A stretch of DNA of 64,000 bases, taken from assembly GCF_029840635.1 (NCBI RefSeq), contig NZ_JAOCCU010000003.1:1-64000 (forward strand). Reading direction: 5' to 3'. This stretch comes from Mitsuaria sp. GD03876 (lineage in GTDB: Bacteria; Pseudomonadota; Gammaproteobacteria; Burkholderiales; Burkholderiaceae_C). A program made the position numbers and the translations under genes. The first letter of the stretch is position 1; each line of letters opens with the position of its first letter. Below the pieces are notes generated by a model, which did not search any database, was not told the DNA's origin, and saw only the letters and a program-made list of their open reading frames with translations. Shown here one piece after another: positions 9,145 to 17,658 of the stretch.

Positions 9145-9174
9145 AAGGCCGCCGACCTTGCGGACGGCGGCCTT
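9145..9174 (-). terminator. Stem-loop terminator after the subtilase gene
   Basis: AAGGCCGCCG (9145-9154) and CGGCGGCCTT (9165-9174) form a perfect 10-bp stem with a 10-nt loop, 53 nt after the subtilase stop codon on the minus strand. The following bases (GTCGTTTACG) are only weakly T-rich. Confidence 0.65.
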
Positions 9175-9226
9175 TGGAGACCGGCTCGGAACGCCGGATC
9201 AGGCGCCCGGGATCACGATCGCGGGA

Positions 9227-11137
9227 TCAGGGCAGCTTGTTCAGCGCGTTGACCGCGTCGATCAGGCCGAAGCCGTCGTAGACGCTCCAGGTCTTGACCG
9301 CGGCGCCGCCCGAGAACGGGATCACGCGCGCCGCCGGCGTCGACTGCAGCAGCGTCTTGACCTGCTTCGGGGTGAGCGTGCCGGGGCCGCCCGCCTTGTG
9401 CAGCATCAGCGCCGCGACGGCGGCCGCGTGCGGCGCGGCCGCGCTGGTGCCGAAGAAGTTGTTGAAGCCGTCGCCCTCGAAATCCGAGTTCTTGTAGAAG
9501 AAGGTCGTGTTGCCGCCGTCGGGCGCGGCCATGTCGGGCTTCTTGCGGGTCTCGGGCACGGGCAGGCGGTTGCCGACGGCGTCGAACGCGATCGTCACCG
9601 GGCCGGGGCTGGAGAAGCTCTCGAACGCGGGGATGAACGGGCTCTGCTGCGTGGCCGGGAACGTGTAGCGGTAGGCGGCGACGCTGTTGGCGCCGGCCGC
9701 GGCGCTGTGGCCGAAGGTCGTCGGGCTGTTGCGGACCTGGAACGGCGCGCCGCCCCAGCCCTTGAGGCTGACCATGCGCACGCGGGTGGCCTGGTTGGTG
9801 CCCGCGCTGGTGCGGCCGACCATGATCCGGTAGGTGCCGCTGGCGCCGCCGGACAGGTTGACGTTCTCCATGCCGTAGTCGGCGTTGATGTTGTTGGTCC
9901 CGTACGAGAAGACGCAGCTGCCGGCCGAGTTGATCAGGTAGAAGTTCAGGTCGGTCGTGACCTTGCCCTGATAGAAGGGGTCGTCCCACTGCATCAGCAG
10001 CTGCGAGCCCGCCGTGTTGTAGGTCACCGAAGGCGCGAAGTTGCCGCCGCCGAAGTCCAGGAAACCGCCCGCCACGTTGGCCTTGGTGCTGCCGGTGGCC
10101 GGCGTGCCGGCGCAGGTGGACAGCGACGCCAGGTTGATGTTGCCCAGGTTGGTCGGCGTGGTGGAGAAGGTCGCGAACGGCACGTCGATCGAGCCGCCGC
10201 CGCCGGCCGAGCCCTGGTTGCCGGCGGACGAGAAGTACGACACCGGACGGCCCGCCAGCGTGGTGCTGGTGACCACGTCGTTGACCGCCTGCGCGACCTG
10301 GCCGTCGGAGAAGAACGGCTCGTCGAAGTAGAAGACGTCGTCGACGATCACGTCGGCGCGGCAGGCCGGGTCGGTGCGCAGCCGGCGGATGTTGGCGGCG
10401 AAGGCGGCCTCGCCCAGGAAGGCGCTGGCGAAGCACAGGTCGGCCGCGGGGGCCACGTCCTGCACGATCTGCATCATCGCCCGGCCCTCGTCGGTGTTGC
10501 TCGCGCCGGGGGTGTTGTCGATGACGAACTTGGGCGGCCGCAGGTCGCCGGTGGCGATGTCGTTGGCGGCGCGCACCGTGGTGAAGGACAGCGGCGACTG
10601 GTCGTAGGAATCCGACAGCACGCCCACGGTGATGCCCGCGCCGGTCCAGCCGGCGGCGTTGGCGACGTTGCTGCGCATCAGCGGCGCGCCCTGCGAGGTC
10701 ACGGCGCCGACGTTGCGCTGCGGACGGCGCGTCAGCTTCATCAGGTGCAGGCCGTTGACGCCGGACAGCGAGGACAGCGCGGTGGTCGGCACGTAGGCCG
10801 AGATCGCGCCGGCGCCGAAGGCGGCGTTCACGCCGGTGATGGCGGCGCCGGCGGCGGTCAGCGAGGCCTGCACGTCGGCCAGCGACGCGCCGGGCTCGAG
10901 GTAGATGTCCACGAGCAGGCGGCCCTGGTCATCGGACATGCCGTCCACCTGCGCCTGGATCGCGTCGACCTCGACGGCCAGGCTGCGGAACTGGCGGCGG
11001 GCCTGCTGGTCGACGATGTCGGACAGCGCGGTGTCGAGCTTGGCGTGCTGCGCCTGGGCGGCGCCACAGGCGGCCAGCGCGACGAGCGCGGCCAGGACGC
11101 GCAGGCGGGGGGCGTGCTTGCGATGGGAAATCGTCAT
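9227..11137 (-). CDS. Secreted subtilase-superfamily peptidase with Glu in place of His (S8/S53-like)
   Basis: A 636-aa protein with a signal peptide ending AACGAAQA (about residue 29), a roughly 120-residue pro-region and a subtilase catalytic domain. Asp176 lies in VGVLSDSYD and Ser565 in FFGTSAAAPHAAAVAALM. Where subtilisins have HGTHVAG-like, this protein has NTDEGRAMMQIVQDVAP, giving Glu217 instead of His. A Glu/Asp/Ser arrangement is known in the sedolisin (S53) and S53-like subgroup, so it is probably active with acid-favoured chemistry rather than dead. The C-terminus has no PEP-CTERM tail. It starts 14 nt after the PEP-CTERM gene with GAGGAGGA as ribosome site, so the two form an operon and the peptidase may process or accompany the sorted protein. 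Confidence 0.85.
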   Translation of the reverse strand: MTISHRKHAPRLRVLAALVALAACGAAQAQHAKLDTALSDIVDQQARRQFRSLAVEVDAIQAQVDGMSDDQGRLLVDIYLEPGASLADVQASLTAAGAAITGVNAAFGAGAISAYVPTTALSSLSGVNGLHLMKLTRRPQRNVGAVTSQGAPLMRSNVANAAGWTGAGITVGVLSDSYDQSPLSFTTVRAANDIATGDLRPPKFVIDNTPGASNTDEGRAMMQIVQDVAPAADLCFASAFLGEAAFAANIRRLRTDPACRADVIVDDVFYFDEPFFSDGQVAQAVNDVVTSTTLAGRPVSYFSSAGNQGSAGGGGSIDVPFATFSTTPTNLGNINLASLSTCAGTPATGSTKANVAGGFLDFGGGNFAPSVTYNTAGSQLLMQWDDPFYQGKVTTDLNFYLINSAGSCVFSYGTNNINADYGMENVNLSGGASGTYRIMVGRTSAGTNQATRVRMVSLKGWGGAPFQVRNSPTTFGHSAAAGANSVAAYRYTFPATQQSPFIPAFESFSSPGPVTIAFDAVGNRLPVPETRKKPDMAAPDGGNTTFFYKNSDFEGDGFNNFFGTSAAAPHAAAVAALMLHKAGGPGTLTPKQVKTLLQSTPAARVIPFSGGAAVKTWSVYDGFGLIDAVNALNKLP

Positions 11138-11151
11138 GGGGGTCGTCCTCC

Positions 11152-11865
11152 TCAAGCCTTGTCGTTGTGGGCGGTCGCGGCCTTGCGGCGGCGGATCAGG
11201 CCGGCGGTGCCGAGCGCCAGGCCGGCCAGCAGCAGGCTGCCGGGCTCGGGCACGCCGGAGGCGGCCGGGGCGGCGCTCAGCGCGCCGGTCAGCACCAGCT
11301 CGTAGTCGCCGGACTCGCTGGTCACGCTCTGCCAGCCGGTCAGCGCGCCCGCGCCGGGGTTGGCGGCGACGTTGCCGGCCTGGCCCAGCAGGGACGGGAA
11401 GATCGCCGAGCCGCCGGACACCGGCGTGTAGCTGGCGCCGGTGATGGCCAGGTAGTACAGGCCGCTGACGGTGGGGATGAAGTTGCTCAGCGTGGACTGC
11501 GAGCCGCCGGCGTTGCCGTCGTCGTCGTTGCCGATCAGGCCCTTGCCGGCGGCGTCGAACAGGTACAGGACCGTGTCGAAGAAGTTGTACGGGAAGGCCG
11601 ACGCGGTGGTCGTGGCCGAGAACGCGGTGCCCGCGGTCAGGTAGATGGCGAACATGTCGGCGTCGGCGCCGCCGTCCAGCGTGCCGCGGATCGCGCCCAC
11701 GGCGGTGGACGGACCGGCCAGCGCGATCGCGGTGGCGATCGACTCGCCGGCGTCGTTGCCGCCTTCGGCATAGACCGCGTCGGCCTGCGCGGACGTGGCC
11801 GCGCCCAGGGCCAGGGCCGCGATCGGCAGCCAGGTGTGCTTGAAGCGCTTGACTCGGGTGAACAT
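11152..11865 (-). CDS. PEP-CTERM sorting-domain protein with PPC-like domain
   Basis: A 237-aa exported protein, signal peptide about 1-29 (ending TSAQADA). The middle resembles a bacterial pre-peptidase C-terminal (PPC-like) beta-sandwich, with the typical run DADMFAIYLTAGT and later SGLYYLAITG. The C-terminal 34 residues are a textbook PEP-CTERM signal: VPEPGS at about 205-210, a hydrophobic helix LLLAGLALGTAGLI, then RRRK. It is therefore a predicted substrate of an exosortase, and xrtB lies only 7 kb away. It heads a two-gene operon with the subtilase. What the surface-displayed domain does is unknown. Confidence 0.92.
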   Translation of the reverse strand: MFTRVKRFKHTWLPIAALALGAATSAQADAVYAEGGNDAGESIATAIALAGPSTAVGAIRGTLDGGADADMFAIYLTAGTAFSATTTASAFPYNFFDTVLYLFDAAGKGLIGNDDDGNAGGSQSTLSNFIPTVSGLYYLAITGASYTPVSGGSAIFPSLLGQAGNVAANPGAGALTGWQSVTSESGDYELVLTGALSAAPAASGVPEPGSLLLAGLALGTAGLIRRRKAATAHNDKA

Positions 11866-12047
11866 CGGAACTCCCTTCTGAGGTGTGAGGCACCGCGCGC
11901 GGGGTCTGCGCGGCGGGTGCGGTCCTGAACGGCGGACGCCGTTGCACAACCCGTGCCAACGTTCACGGAAATGCGATCCCGCGCGGAGGGAATCCCGATG
12001 CCATCGATGTTCCCGTCCGCCACCCCGGGGAGCCCCCGATCCGGGGG

Positions 12048-12071
12048 ACACCCCCCGCAACGCGGGGGTGT
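12048..12071 (-). terminator. GC-rich hairpin after the AraC gene
   Basis: ACACCCCC (12048-12055) pairs with GGGGGTGT (12064-12071), with further GC pairs inside the loop. It lies 20 nt downstream of the stop codon of the minus-strand AraC gene. More GGGG/CCCC runs to its left can form further structure. No T-run follows. The remaining 180 nt up to the PEP-CTERM gene hold its promoter; I see no gene there. Confidence 0.5.
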
Positions 12072-12090
12072 AAAGCCGGCCGACTCCGGG

Positions 12091-13176
12091 TTAGCCCGCA
12101 GGGCGGGCGGCGGAACGCCGCAGCGCGCCGGGCGGCTGGCCGACGATGCGCTTGAACGCGCGGCTGAACGAGGCTTCCGAGTCGTAGCCCAGACGGTCCG
12201 CCGCGACGGCCACCCGCATGCCCTCCTGGGCGATCCAGCGGCGGGCCTGGAATATCTTGACCTTGGCGACGTATTTGGCGGGGCTCTCGCCGACAGTGCG
12301 GGAGAAGGCCTCGGCGAAACGCGAGCGCGACGCGCCCATCAGCCCGGCGAGTTCCGGCACGGACCAGTCGCGCTCCGGCTCGGCGTGGATCGCGGCGATC
12401 ACCTTGCCGATGCTGGGGCACTGCACCGCGGCGATCCAGCCGCTGGCGTCGTTGCAGGCGCATTCCACCCAGGCGCGGATGATGCTGGCGGCCAGCACGT
12501 CGGCCATGCGGGCCAGGATGCCGCAGGCGCCGATGCGGTCCAGCGCGACCTCGCGCTCCATCGCCTCGAGCAGCGCGGGCACGGTGGGGTCGCGGCGCGA
12601 CAGGTCGTTGGCGCGCATCGCGTCCGGCATCATCGCCAGCAGCGGATGCAGCGGGTCCAGGTTGAAGCGCATCGCGCCGCAGAACATCACGTCCAGCGGC
12701 TCGCCCGGGGCGGGCTCCTCCGACGGCGCAAGGCCTGACCCCGTGCCCGCCAGCATCGACGGATCGCGCGGCGGTTCGGGCCGCGCGATCGTGCGGGCGT
12801 CGGGGCCGACCAGGTAGATGTTGTCCGCCACCGGCCGGCGCGCCAGCGAATCGATGTCCACCGCCGGCAGGTCCGGCGCGCTGGCCAGCACGTGCAGGCT
12901 GCCGCGCGGCAGCAGCACCGCGTCGCCGGCGTCCAGCCGCACCCAGTCCGCGCTGGGCGTGCGCAGCCAGCAATGGCCGCGGGCGACGAAGTGGAAGCGC
13001 GCCTCGGCCCGGGCCGGGAAGGCCACCGCCCAGGGCGCGCGCATCAGGCAGCGGCCGTACTCGACGCCTTCGAGCCGCAGGCCCAGCAGGATCTGGGTCA
13101 GCAGGTCGGCGGGTTTCAGGGGCGTCGCGGGCAGCGGCGGCGCGATCGGATCACGGCTGGAGGAATGGTCAAGCAT
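12091..13176 (-). CDS. AraC-family transcription regulator with cupin-type sensor
   Basis: A 361-aa regulator. Residues about 25-190 form an AraC-binding cupin of the type starting LTQILLGLRLEGVEYGRC, and the C-terminal 100 residues hold two helix-turn-helix motifs (WSVPELAGLMGASRSRFAEAF and VAVAADRLGYDSEASFSRAF). The ATG at 13176 is chosen because the gene then faces the MFS transporter across 76 bp; a much longer upstream in-frame extension would cover the transporter and is not supported. The closest family pattern is AraC regulators paired with a divergent MFS exporter, so it likely controls that gene in response to the exported compound. Confidence 0.85.
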   Translation of the reverse strand: MLDHSSSRDPIAPPLPATPLKPADLLTQILLGLRLEGVEYGRCLMRAPWAVAFPARAEARFHFVARGHCWLRTPSADWVRLDAGDAVLLPRGSLHVLASAPDLPAVDIDSLARRPVADNIYLVGPDARTIARPEPPRDPSMLAGTGSGLAPSEEPAPGEPLDVMFCGAMRFNLDPLHPLLAMMPDAMRANDLSRRDPTVPALLEAMEREVALDRIGACGILARMADVLAASIIRAWVECACNDASGWIAAVQCPSIGKVIAAIHAEPERDWSVPELAGLMGASRSRFAEAFSRTVGESPAKYVAKVKIFQARRWIAQEGMRVAVAADRLGYDSEASFSRAFKRIVGQPPGALRRSAARPAG

Positions 13177-13252
13177 TTCGGCTGTTCCGGCATGGAAACG
13201 CCTGGATGCTATCCATAAGCTGATCCCCATTGCCATTACCCCTGCATTCACC

Positions 13253-14467
13253 GTGTCTTCCACCCGCATCGACTCCCTCGACACCCCGCCGGCGCCCGCC
13301 ACGCCCGCGGGTTCCCCGGCCGACGCGCCGCATTGGGCCGCCATCGCCTCGCTGACGCTGGGCGTCTTCGGCCTGGTGACGGCCGAGTTCCTGCCGGCCA
13401 GCCTGCTGACGGCGATGGCGGCCGACCTCGACATCACCGCCGGCGCGGCCGGCCAGACCGTCACGGCGACGGCGCTGGTCGGCGCGGTGGCGGCGCCGTC
13501 CATCCCGCTGCTGACGCGGCGCTTCGACCGGCGCATCGTCATGGTCGCGCTGACCTTGCTGCTGGTGCTGTCCAACGCGATGGCGGTGACCGCGTCCAGC
13601 CTGGGCGTGCTGCTGGCGGCGCGGGTGATCCTGGGCGTGGCGCTGGGCGGCTTCTGGTCGATGGCGGCGGCGCTGGCGATGCGGCTGGTGCCGGAGCGCC
13701 TGTTCGCGCGGGCGATGTCGGTGATCCTGGCCGGGGTCTCGGTGGCGACCGTCTGCGCGGCGCCGATCGGCGCGTGGATGGGTGAGCTCTGGGGCTGGCG
13801 CAGCGCCTTCGTCGCGGCCGGCGCCCTGAGCCTGGTGACGCTGACGGCGCAGCTGCTGACGCTGCCCAAGCTCCCGCCCAAGGACCATCCCGACCTGCGC
13901 GTGCTGGGCGAGCTGCTGACGCGGCCCGGCGTGCGGGTGGCGCTGCTGGCGGTGCTGCTGGTCATCTCGGGCCACTTCGCCGGCTTTACCTACATCCGGC
14001 CGCTGATGGAGAACGTCACCCACCTGCCGGTGTCGGCGATCTCGGCGATCCTGCTGGGTTACGGCGTCGGGGGCTTCTTCGGCAACCTGGCCGGCGGCTT
14101 CATCGCCGAGCGCAGCGAGCGGCACGCGATCGTCGCCGGCGGCTCGCTGATCGTCGTGCTGGCGGCCAGCCTGCTGATGGCGGGGTCGTCGACCTGGGTC
14201 ACGGCGGTCGCGGTGGTGCTGTGGGGCTTCGCCTTCGGCGCCTTCCCGGTCGGATTCCAGACCTGGATCGTGCGCGCGGCGCCGGACCACGCCGAGGGCG
14301 CGGGCGGCCTGCTGGTGGCGGCCTTCCAGATCGCCATCGCCAGCGGCGCCATCGGCGGCGGCATGCTGGTCGACCACATCGGCGCGCTGGGCGGCCCGAC
14401 CTTCGCGGCCGCGGCCATCACGCTGGGCACGCTGCTGACGCTGCGCCACGGGCCGCGCACCGCGTGA
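13253..14467 (+). CDS. MFS transporter (drug/sugar efflux type)
   Basis: A 404-aa protein with 12 predicted membrane helices of the DHA1-like major facilitator group, beginning HWAAIASLTLGVFGLVTAEF, and with the loop motif RFDRRIVM between helices 2 and 3. These are proton-driven exporters of small molecules. The start is taken as the GTG at 13253, which gives a short hydrophilic N-terminus before helix 1; no ATG is better placed. The gene is divergent from an AraC regulator, which suggests substrate-induced efflux. The substrate cannot be inferred. Confidence 0.8.
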   Translation: MSSTRIDSLDTPPAPATPAGSPADAPHWAAIASLTLGVFGLVTAEFLPASLLTAMAADLDITAGAAGQTVTATALVGAVAAPSIPLLTRRFDRRIVMVALTLLLVLSNAMAVTASSLGVLLAARVILGVALGGFWSMAAALAMRLVPERLFARAMSVILAGVSVATVCAAPIGAWMGELWGWRSAFVAAGALSLVTLTAQLLTLPKLPPKDHPDLRVLGELLTRPGVRVALLAVLLVISGHFAGFTYIRPLMENVTHLPVSAISAILLGYGVGGFFGNLAGGFIAERSERHAIVAGGSLIVVLAASLLMAGSSTWVTAVAVVLWGFAFGAFPVGFQTWIVRAAPDHAEGAGGLLVAAFQIAIASGAIGGGMLVDHIGALGGPTFAAAAITLGTLLTLRHGPRTA

Positions 14468-14574
14468 GCGGCGCCGCTCGACACCGCTCGATCGACATCG
14501 TCTGAACGGATGCGCCAGCGAGACACCGCCCCATCGCATCGCTTGCAAGTCGACAGTCGCAAGGAGGACCTGAC

Positions 14575-15624
14575 ATGACCACGACGACCCCGCTCAACCG
14601 CCGCATCGTGCTGGCCTCGCGCCCCGCGGGACGCCCGACCGCCGCGGACTTCCGCCTCGAGACCGCGCCGGTGCCGGTCCCCGCCGACGGCCAGGTGCTG
14701 CTGCGCACGCTGTTCCTGTCGCTGGACCCGTACATGCGCAACCTGATGGAGGAAGTCGGCCCCGGCTACGCGCCGCCGATCCCGGTCGGCGACGTGCTGG
14801 TGGGCGGCACCGTCAGCCGCGTCGAGACCTCGCGGCACCCGGACTTCCGGGCCGGCGACCTGGTGCTGTCCTACGCCGGCTGGCAGGACTACGCGCTGTC
14901 CGACGGCGCCGACCTGCTGCCGCTGGGCGACATGACGCGGCCGTCGCTGGCGCTGGGCGCCGCGGGCATGCCGGGCTTCACCGCGCAGGTGGGGCTGATG
15001 GAGATCAGCCAGCCGAAGGCCGGCGAGACGGTCGTCGTCGCCGCGGCGACCGGCGCGGTCGGCGCGATGGTGGGCCAGTTGGCCCGGCGCGCGGGCGCTC
15101 GGGTCGTGGGCATCGCCGGCGGCGCGGACAAGGCACGGCACCTGGTCGAGACGCTGGGCTTCGACGCGGCGGTGGACCGGCGCGATCCGCGCTTCGCCGA
15201 GTTGCTGCGCGAGGCGGCGCCCGACGGCATCGACGTCTACTTCGAGAGCGTGGGCGGCGAGGTGCTGGACGCGGTGCTGCCGCTGCTCAACGTCGGCGCG
15301 CGCATCCCCGTGTGCGGCTTTATCGCGCACTACAACGACGCGGGCACGCCGGGCGTGCCGTCGCTCGACCGCCTGCCCACGCTGCTGGCGGCGGTGCTGC
15401 AGAAGCGGATCCGGATGGAGGGCTTCATCGTGCTGGACCACTACGGCGAGGGCCTGTCGCGCTTCGGCGCGTTCCAGCGCGAGATGGGCGAGGCGATCGC
15501 CGCCGGCGAGATCCAGGCGTTGGAGCACGTGATCGACGGCCTCGAACAGGCGCCGCAAGGGCTGATCGACCTGCTGGACGGCCGCCACCTGGGCAAGGCG
15601 GTCGTGGCGGTCAGCGCGCCCTGA
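14575..15624 (+). CDS. NADP-dependent oxidoreductase of the MDR family (CurA/YncB-like)
   Basis: A 349-aa zinc-independent medium-chain reductase. The N-terminal GroES-like domain starts with the family pattern NRRIVLASRPAGRPTAADF and DPYMRNLM, and the nucleotide site is AAATGAVGAMVGQLA at 156-170. Relatives reduce alpha,beta-unsaturated ketones and aldehydes with NADPH, serving in detoxification. AAGGAGGA sits nine bases before the ATG. It lies 107 nt after the MFS gene on the same strand and may be co-expressed with it. Its last 14 nt overlap the 3' end of the convergent AraC gene. Confidence 0.88.
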   Translation: MTTTTPLNRRIVLASRPAGRPTAADFRLETAPVPVPADGQVLLRTLFLSLDPYMRNLMEEVGPGYAPPIPVGDVLVGGTVSRVETSRHPDFRAGDLVLSYAGWQDYALSDGADLLPLGDMTRPSLALGAAGMPGFTAQVGLMEISQPKAGETVVVAAATGAVGAMVGQLARRAGARVVGIAGGADKARHLVETLGFDAAVDRRDPRFAELLREAAPDGIDVYFESVGGEVLDAVLPLLNVGARIPVCGFIAHYNDAGTPGVPSLDRLPTLLAAVLQKRIRMEGFIVLDHYGEGLSRFGAFQREMGEAIAAGEIQALEHVIDGLEQAPQGLIDLLDGRHLGKAVVAVSAP

Positions 15625-16837
15625 CGCGGCCCAGCTGTTGCCTGACCGGCAGCGCGGGGACGGCCTCGCCGCCGTCGTCTGCGTTGCGGTCACCAGCGCC
15701 TCGGTCGCCATGGCCATCGTTGCCATCGCGCCAGGCGGCCGGCGTCACGCCGGTCTCGCGCTTGAACGCGCGTTGGAACGCCGCTTCCGAGGCGTAGCCG
15801 ACGGCCTCGCCGATCGCCGCGACCGACGCGCGGCCGGCGCGCAAACGGCGGGCGGCCTCGGTCATGCGGACCTGGACGAGGAACTCGGCCGGCGAGACAC
15901 CGGCCGCGGCCTGGAAGGCGCGGATCAGCGACGAGCGCGACAGCATGGCGCGTTCGGCCATGCCGTCCAGGGTCCAGTCGGCGGCGAGGTCGCCCAGCAC
16001 GTCGACCACCAGCGCGGCCAGCCTCGGATGCGCGCTGAGGGCGAGCACGCCGGGCGTGGCTTCGACGCGTTCAGCCGCGCCCTGGGTCTCCGGACCCCGG
16101 GTCGCTGCGTCCCGGGCCGCCACGCCCCGGCTCGCCGCGTCCCGCGTCGCCGCGCGCAGCGCGACGGCGAACAGCGCGCCCGAGAGGTGCCGCAGCAGCG
16201 CGGCACCGCCGTCGTCGGGGGCATCGCTCTCCTCGCGCATCAGCGCGAGCAGGCGGGCCAGCCGCGACTCCGGTTCGGCCGAGCGCACCAGCAGCGCCGG
16301 CGGCAGCAGCGCGCGCAGGAGCCGCGCGGACGCGGCCGGCACGATGAAGCGGCCGCACAACAAGGCGCCCTCGCCGGGACGCAGCAGGCTGGCGGGATCG
16401 CGGTCGCGCAGCTGATGCGCGCCGCCGGCGGGCAGCATCAGCACGTCGCCGGCGCGCATCGGCGCGGCGCGCAGGCCGTCGGCGTCGACGAGGGCCTCGC
16501 CGTCGAGCAGCACGTGGAAGGGGATGTGGTGGCCGGGCGTGGCGGCCTGGTCGAGCGCCCATCCGGCGCCGAGCTCGCAACGGATGTCCAGCCGGCCGTC
16601 GACGTCGACCAGCGCGAGCAGCCGGTCGAGCAGCCCGATGCCGGAGACCGCGCCCAGGGCACCGGCGCGGCCTTCCCGGCTTTCCCGGCTTTCCCGGCTT
16701 TCCCGGCTTTCCCGGCCTGCCGCGTCACCCGCCTCGCGCGCGCCGCCCGCGTCGGGTCCGCCGCCCGCGCGATCCACTCGACCCGCGCGCTTCGTCTCCG
16801 CCGTGAGGCCCGCGCGTTTCGCGCCCTGCTCCGCCAT
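15611..16837 (-). CDS. AraC-family regulator (cupin_6 sensor)
   Basis: A 408-aa regulator: a low-complexity N-terminus, an AraC_binding/cupin_6 domain starting LLDRLLALVDVDGRLDIRCEL, and a C-terminal double HTH (WTLDGMAERAMLSRSSLIRAF and VAAIGEAVGYASEAAFQRAF). The N-terminus carries an in-frame tandem RES repeat encoded by a 9-bp satellite. ATG at 16837 is preferred over the GTG at 16858 because GGGGAG lies upstream of it. It is divergent from the AhpD-like gene, the usual arrangement for this AraC type, so it probably controls that gene. Its 3' end overlaps the convergent reductase gene by 14 nt. Confidence 0.85.
   Translation of the reverse strand: MAEQGAKRAGLTAETKRAGRVDRAGGGPDAGGAREAGDAAGRESRESRESRESREGRAGALGAVSGIGLLDRLLALVDVDGRLDIRCELGAGWALDQAATPGHHIPFHVLLDGEALVDADGLRAAPMRAGDVLMLPAGGAHQLRDRDPASLLRPGEGALLCGRFIVPAASARLLRALLPPALLVRSAEPESRLARLLALMREESDAPDDGGAALLRHLSGALFAVALRAATRDAASRGVAARDAATRGPETQGAAERVEATPGVLALSAHPRLAALVVDVLGDLAADWTLDGMAERAMLSRSSLIRAFQAAAGVSPAEFLVQVRMTEAARRLRAGRASVAAIGEAVGYASEAAFQRAFKRETGVTPAAWRDGNDGHGDRGAGDRNADDGGEAVPALPVRQQLGRVRAR
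16673..16717. repeat. 9-bp satellite (five copies) inside the AraC gene
   Basis: Five consecutive copies of ttcccggct (the last ending gcc) encode Arg-Glu-Ser repeats on the minus strand. Copy-number change would keep the frame and lengthen a linker before the sensor domain. Confidence 0.9.
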
Positions 16838-16913
16838 CGATCCGCTCCCCGTTGACACGAACGGGCATTAGACAGGCTCGCCCGGGCATGGGCGCCGGAG
16901 GGGCCGATTCCTA

Positions 16914-16927
16914 CAGTGAAGTCACTG
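16914..16927. promoter_or_regulatory. CAGTGA-AG-TCACTG palindrome in the AraC/AhpD intergenic region
   Basis: A perfect 6-bp inverted repeat with a two-base centre lies between the divergent AraC and AhpD-like genes, 57 nt before the latter. It is the best operator candidate there; binding by the neighbouring regulator is inferred, not shown. Confidence 0.4.
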
Positions 16928-16983
16928 CGATCCGCAGCGCCCTTCCCTCCGGAACGGCCCCCTCCACTTCGAAAGGAAACGCC

Positions 16984-17523
16984 ATGTCCCGCCTCCCCGC
17001 TCCCGCCCTGGCCGACGCGCCCGAAGCCGCGCTGCCGCTGTTCGACGCCATCCGCAAGGCGGCCGGCAAGCTCCCCAATGCCTACGCGCTGATCGGCAGC
17101 CTGAGCCCGGCCGCGTTGAAGCTCGCGCTGGAGGGCGATGCCGCCCTGTCGCGCGGCGCGCTGTCGCGGGCCGACATCGAGGCGATCCGCGTCGCCGTCA
17201 GCGCGAGCAACGGTTGCGACTACTGCGTGGCCGCGCACACGGCGATCGGCAAGATGGTCGGCCTGAAGGCGGATGAGCTGCGCCAGCTGCGCGAAGGCGG
17301 CGCCGGCGCCGAGGACGCCAAGCGCCAGGCGCTGGTCGACTTCGCGCGGCACCTGGTCTCGACCACCGGCACGGTCGCGGCCGAGCGCGTGCAGGCGGTG
17401 CTGGCCGCGGGCTGGACCTCGACGCAAGTCGTCGAGGCGATGCTGGCGATCTCGCTGATCGGATTCACCAACCTCGTGAACCGCGTCAACGACACGCCGA
17501 TCGATTTCCCGATCCCCGCCTGA
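16984..17523 (+). CDS. Carboxymuconolactone decarboxylase / AhpD-like protein
   Basis: A 179-aa all-helical protein of the CMD/AhpD superfamily. The redox motif NGCDYCVAAHTA (Cys77 and Cys80) with the downstream His is the peroxidase-type active site, so it is probably a thiol-dependent peroxidase-like enzyme rather than a true decarboxylase. GAAAGGAAAC precedes the ATG. It faces an AraC regulator and is followed by a terminator region, so it is likely transcribed alone. Confidence 0.85.
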   Translation: MSRLPAPALADAPEAALPLFDAIRKAAGKLPNAYALIGSLSPAALKLALEGDAALSRGALSRADIEAIRVAVSASNGCDYCVAAHTAIGKMVGLKADELRQLREGGAGAEDAKRQALVDFARHLVSTTGTVAAERVQAVLAAGWTSTQVVEAMLAISLIGFTNLVNRVNDTPIDFPIPA

Positions 17524-17608
17524 GCCTCCGCGCCCGAACCCGCCGACGCGCGTGCGTGCCACGACGCCAGCGCGGACGCGCACGAGGGCACGCGCGGCGA
17601 CCAAGAGA

Positions 17609-17634
17609 AAGGGCCGCCCCCTCGGGCGGCCCTT
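17609..17634 (-). terminator. Rho-independent terminator for the chemoreceptor gene
   Basis: AAGGGCCGCCC (17609-17619) and GGGCGGCCCTT (17624-17634) form an 11-bp stem with a 4-nt loop, followed on the minus strand by TTTCTCTTGG. It is 24 nt past the chemoreceptor stop and may also stop the opposing AhpD-like transcript. Confidence 0.8.
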
Positions 17635-17658
17635 CGCGTCGATCGGACGCTCGCGGCG

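Noticed and set aside
9227-11959. A 910-residue fusion containing the subtilase
   Set aside because: The first 270 residues are an out-of-frame reading of the PEP-CTERM gene, which has a signal peptide, a domain and a sorting tail of its own.
12091-13965. Long AraC protein starting at 13965
   Set aside because: The extension is antisense to the MFS transporter and low-complexity; the start at 13176 gives a normal AraC length.
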